Source of the DNA: an uncultured Tabrizicola sp.
Lineage (GTDB): Bacteria; Pseudomonadota; Alphaproteobacteria; Rhodobacterales; Rhodobacteraceae
Assembly: GCA_937858255.1 (NCBI GenBank)
Contig: CALLZQ010000685.1
Location: forward strand, 1-5,215
Length of the DNA stretch: 5,215 bases
Direction: 5' to 3'
Part shown: positions 4,906 through 5,215 of the stretch, one piece after another
How the letters are laid out: each line of letters opens with the position of its first letter
How positions within the stretch are numbered: position 1 is the stretch's first letter
The notes under the pieces: generated by a model
Database searches by the model: none
The model's input: only the letters and a program-made list of their open reading frames with translations
Told to the model about the DNA's origin: nothing
Translations under genes and position numbers: made by a program

Positions 4906-4936
4906 AAAAGACCGGGCGCGAAGGCCCGGCCTTTTT
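4906..4936 (-). terminator. Rho-independent terminator after the SQR-like gene (near-symmetric)
   Basis: Two 12-bp arms, AAAAGACCGGGC (4906-4917) and GCCCGGCCTTTT (4924-4935), pair with one mismatch (a wobble pair on one strand) around a 6-nt loop. On the minus strand the stem ends in TTTT, 22 bp after the SQR-like stop. The plus strand also shows a T run (4932-4936), so it could act in both directions. It separates the SQR-like gene from the flavoprotein gene starting at 4857, leaving about 48 bp for that gene's promoter, in which I see no clear -35/-10 pair. Confidence 0.8.
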
Positions 4937-4957
4937 GATCTGCCCGGGGCCGTCAGC

Positions 4958-5215
4958 TTAGCCCTTTTGCGTCTCTTTCAGCTTGTCGATGCCCAGAACC
5001 TTCAGCGCGAGGCTTTCGTAGAAGGGTTCGGAAGTGCCCTTCTTCAGCTTGCGCATGAAGTATTTCTCAAAGCCGATCTTGGCCATATGCACCCATTTGC
5101 CCTCAGCCGACCAGTTGACGTTGCGCGGCGGGATCTGCGGCTGGGCGACGAATGCGGCGCCCTTGTCGCCAAAGTCGGCAAGACAGAGCGCATTCCAGGG
5201 CGGAATTGTACTCGG
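4958..5215 (-). CDS. Sulfide:quinone oxidoreductase-like flavoprotein, C-terminal part (5' end outside window)
   Basis: The reading frame is open from the window edge to a TAA at 4960-4958, giving the last 85 residues. No ATG start is in view. The sequence IPPWNALCLADFGDKGAAFV, then PQIPPRNVNWSAEGKWVHMAKIGFEKYFMRKLKKG and a tail EPFYESLALKVLGIDKL, resembles the C-terminus of sulfide:quinone oxidoreductases. In these, ADFGDKG is the late FAD-binding segment and the amphipathic, basic helix WVHMAKIGFEKYFMRKLKKG (near fragment residues 42-61) attaches the enzyme to the inner membrane next to quinone. The enzyme oxidises sulfide to polysulfide or sulfur and passes electrons to quinone. The redox cysteines lie in the unseen part, so another NDH-2/SQR-like quinone reductase is possible. 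A terminator follows. Confidence 0.75.
   Translation of the reverse strand, partial: PSTIPPWNALCLADFGDKGAAFVAQPQIPPRNVNWSAEGKWVHMAKIGFEKYFMRKLKKGTSEPFYESLALKVLGIDKLKETQKG

Overview
The window is GC-rich DNA with closely packed genes on both strands, and it looks like an alphaproteobacterial chromosome. Rhodobacterales (Rhodobacter/Paracoccus-like) is the best guess. This rests on codon usage, the families present (dimethylglycine-dehydrogenase-like GcvT protein, sulfide:quinone oxidoreductase, D-arginine-dehydrogenase-like flavoprotein) and a perfect FNR-type box. The taxon is inferred from style, not from a marker gene.

Left part (1-1888): the 3' end of a GcvT/DMGDH-like folate-dependent gene runs rightward and ends at a strong intrinsic terminator. 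Facing it is a complete DeoR-family sugar-phosphate-type repressor on the minus strand. Divergent from the repressor is a small DUF4406/nucleoside-deoxyribosyltransferase-like protein. The space between these two holds four short repeats spaced exactly 10 bp apart, which look like a DeoR-type operator serving both genes.

Middle part (1885-3678): three minus-strand genes. In transcription order they are an AhpD-like carboxymuconolactone-decarboxylase-family protein with a complete E-CxxC-H catalytic set, a secreted three-EF-hand protein, and a GH25 lysozyme-like lipoprotein. The AhpD-like gene has an FNR/CRP-type box (TTGAT-N4-ATCAA) upstream. The EF-hand gene has a perfect 12-8-12 bp palindrome over its ribosome-binding site and ending on its start codon, and its stop codon lies inside its own terminator stem. 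The GH25 protein has Ala where the family has its catalytic Glu, and a second long dyad lies before its start.

Right part (3778-5215): a minus-strand FAD-dependent amine/amino-acid oxidase closely resembling D-arginine dehydrogenase but lacking two of its substrate-recognition residues. Upstream of it is the C-terminus of a sulfide:quinone oxidoreductase-like flavoprotein, ending at a hairpin terminator.

No mobile element, CRISPR array, tRNA or rRNA was seen, and no gap between genes exceeds about 105 bp. The genes do not form one pathway. The main interest is in the regulatory DNA and in three enzymes with substituted active-site residues. No single undescribed system is evident.
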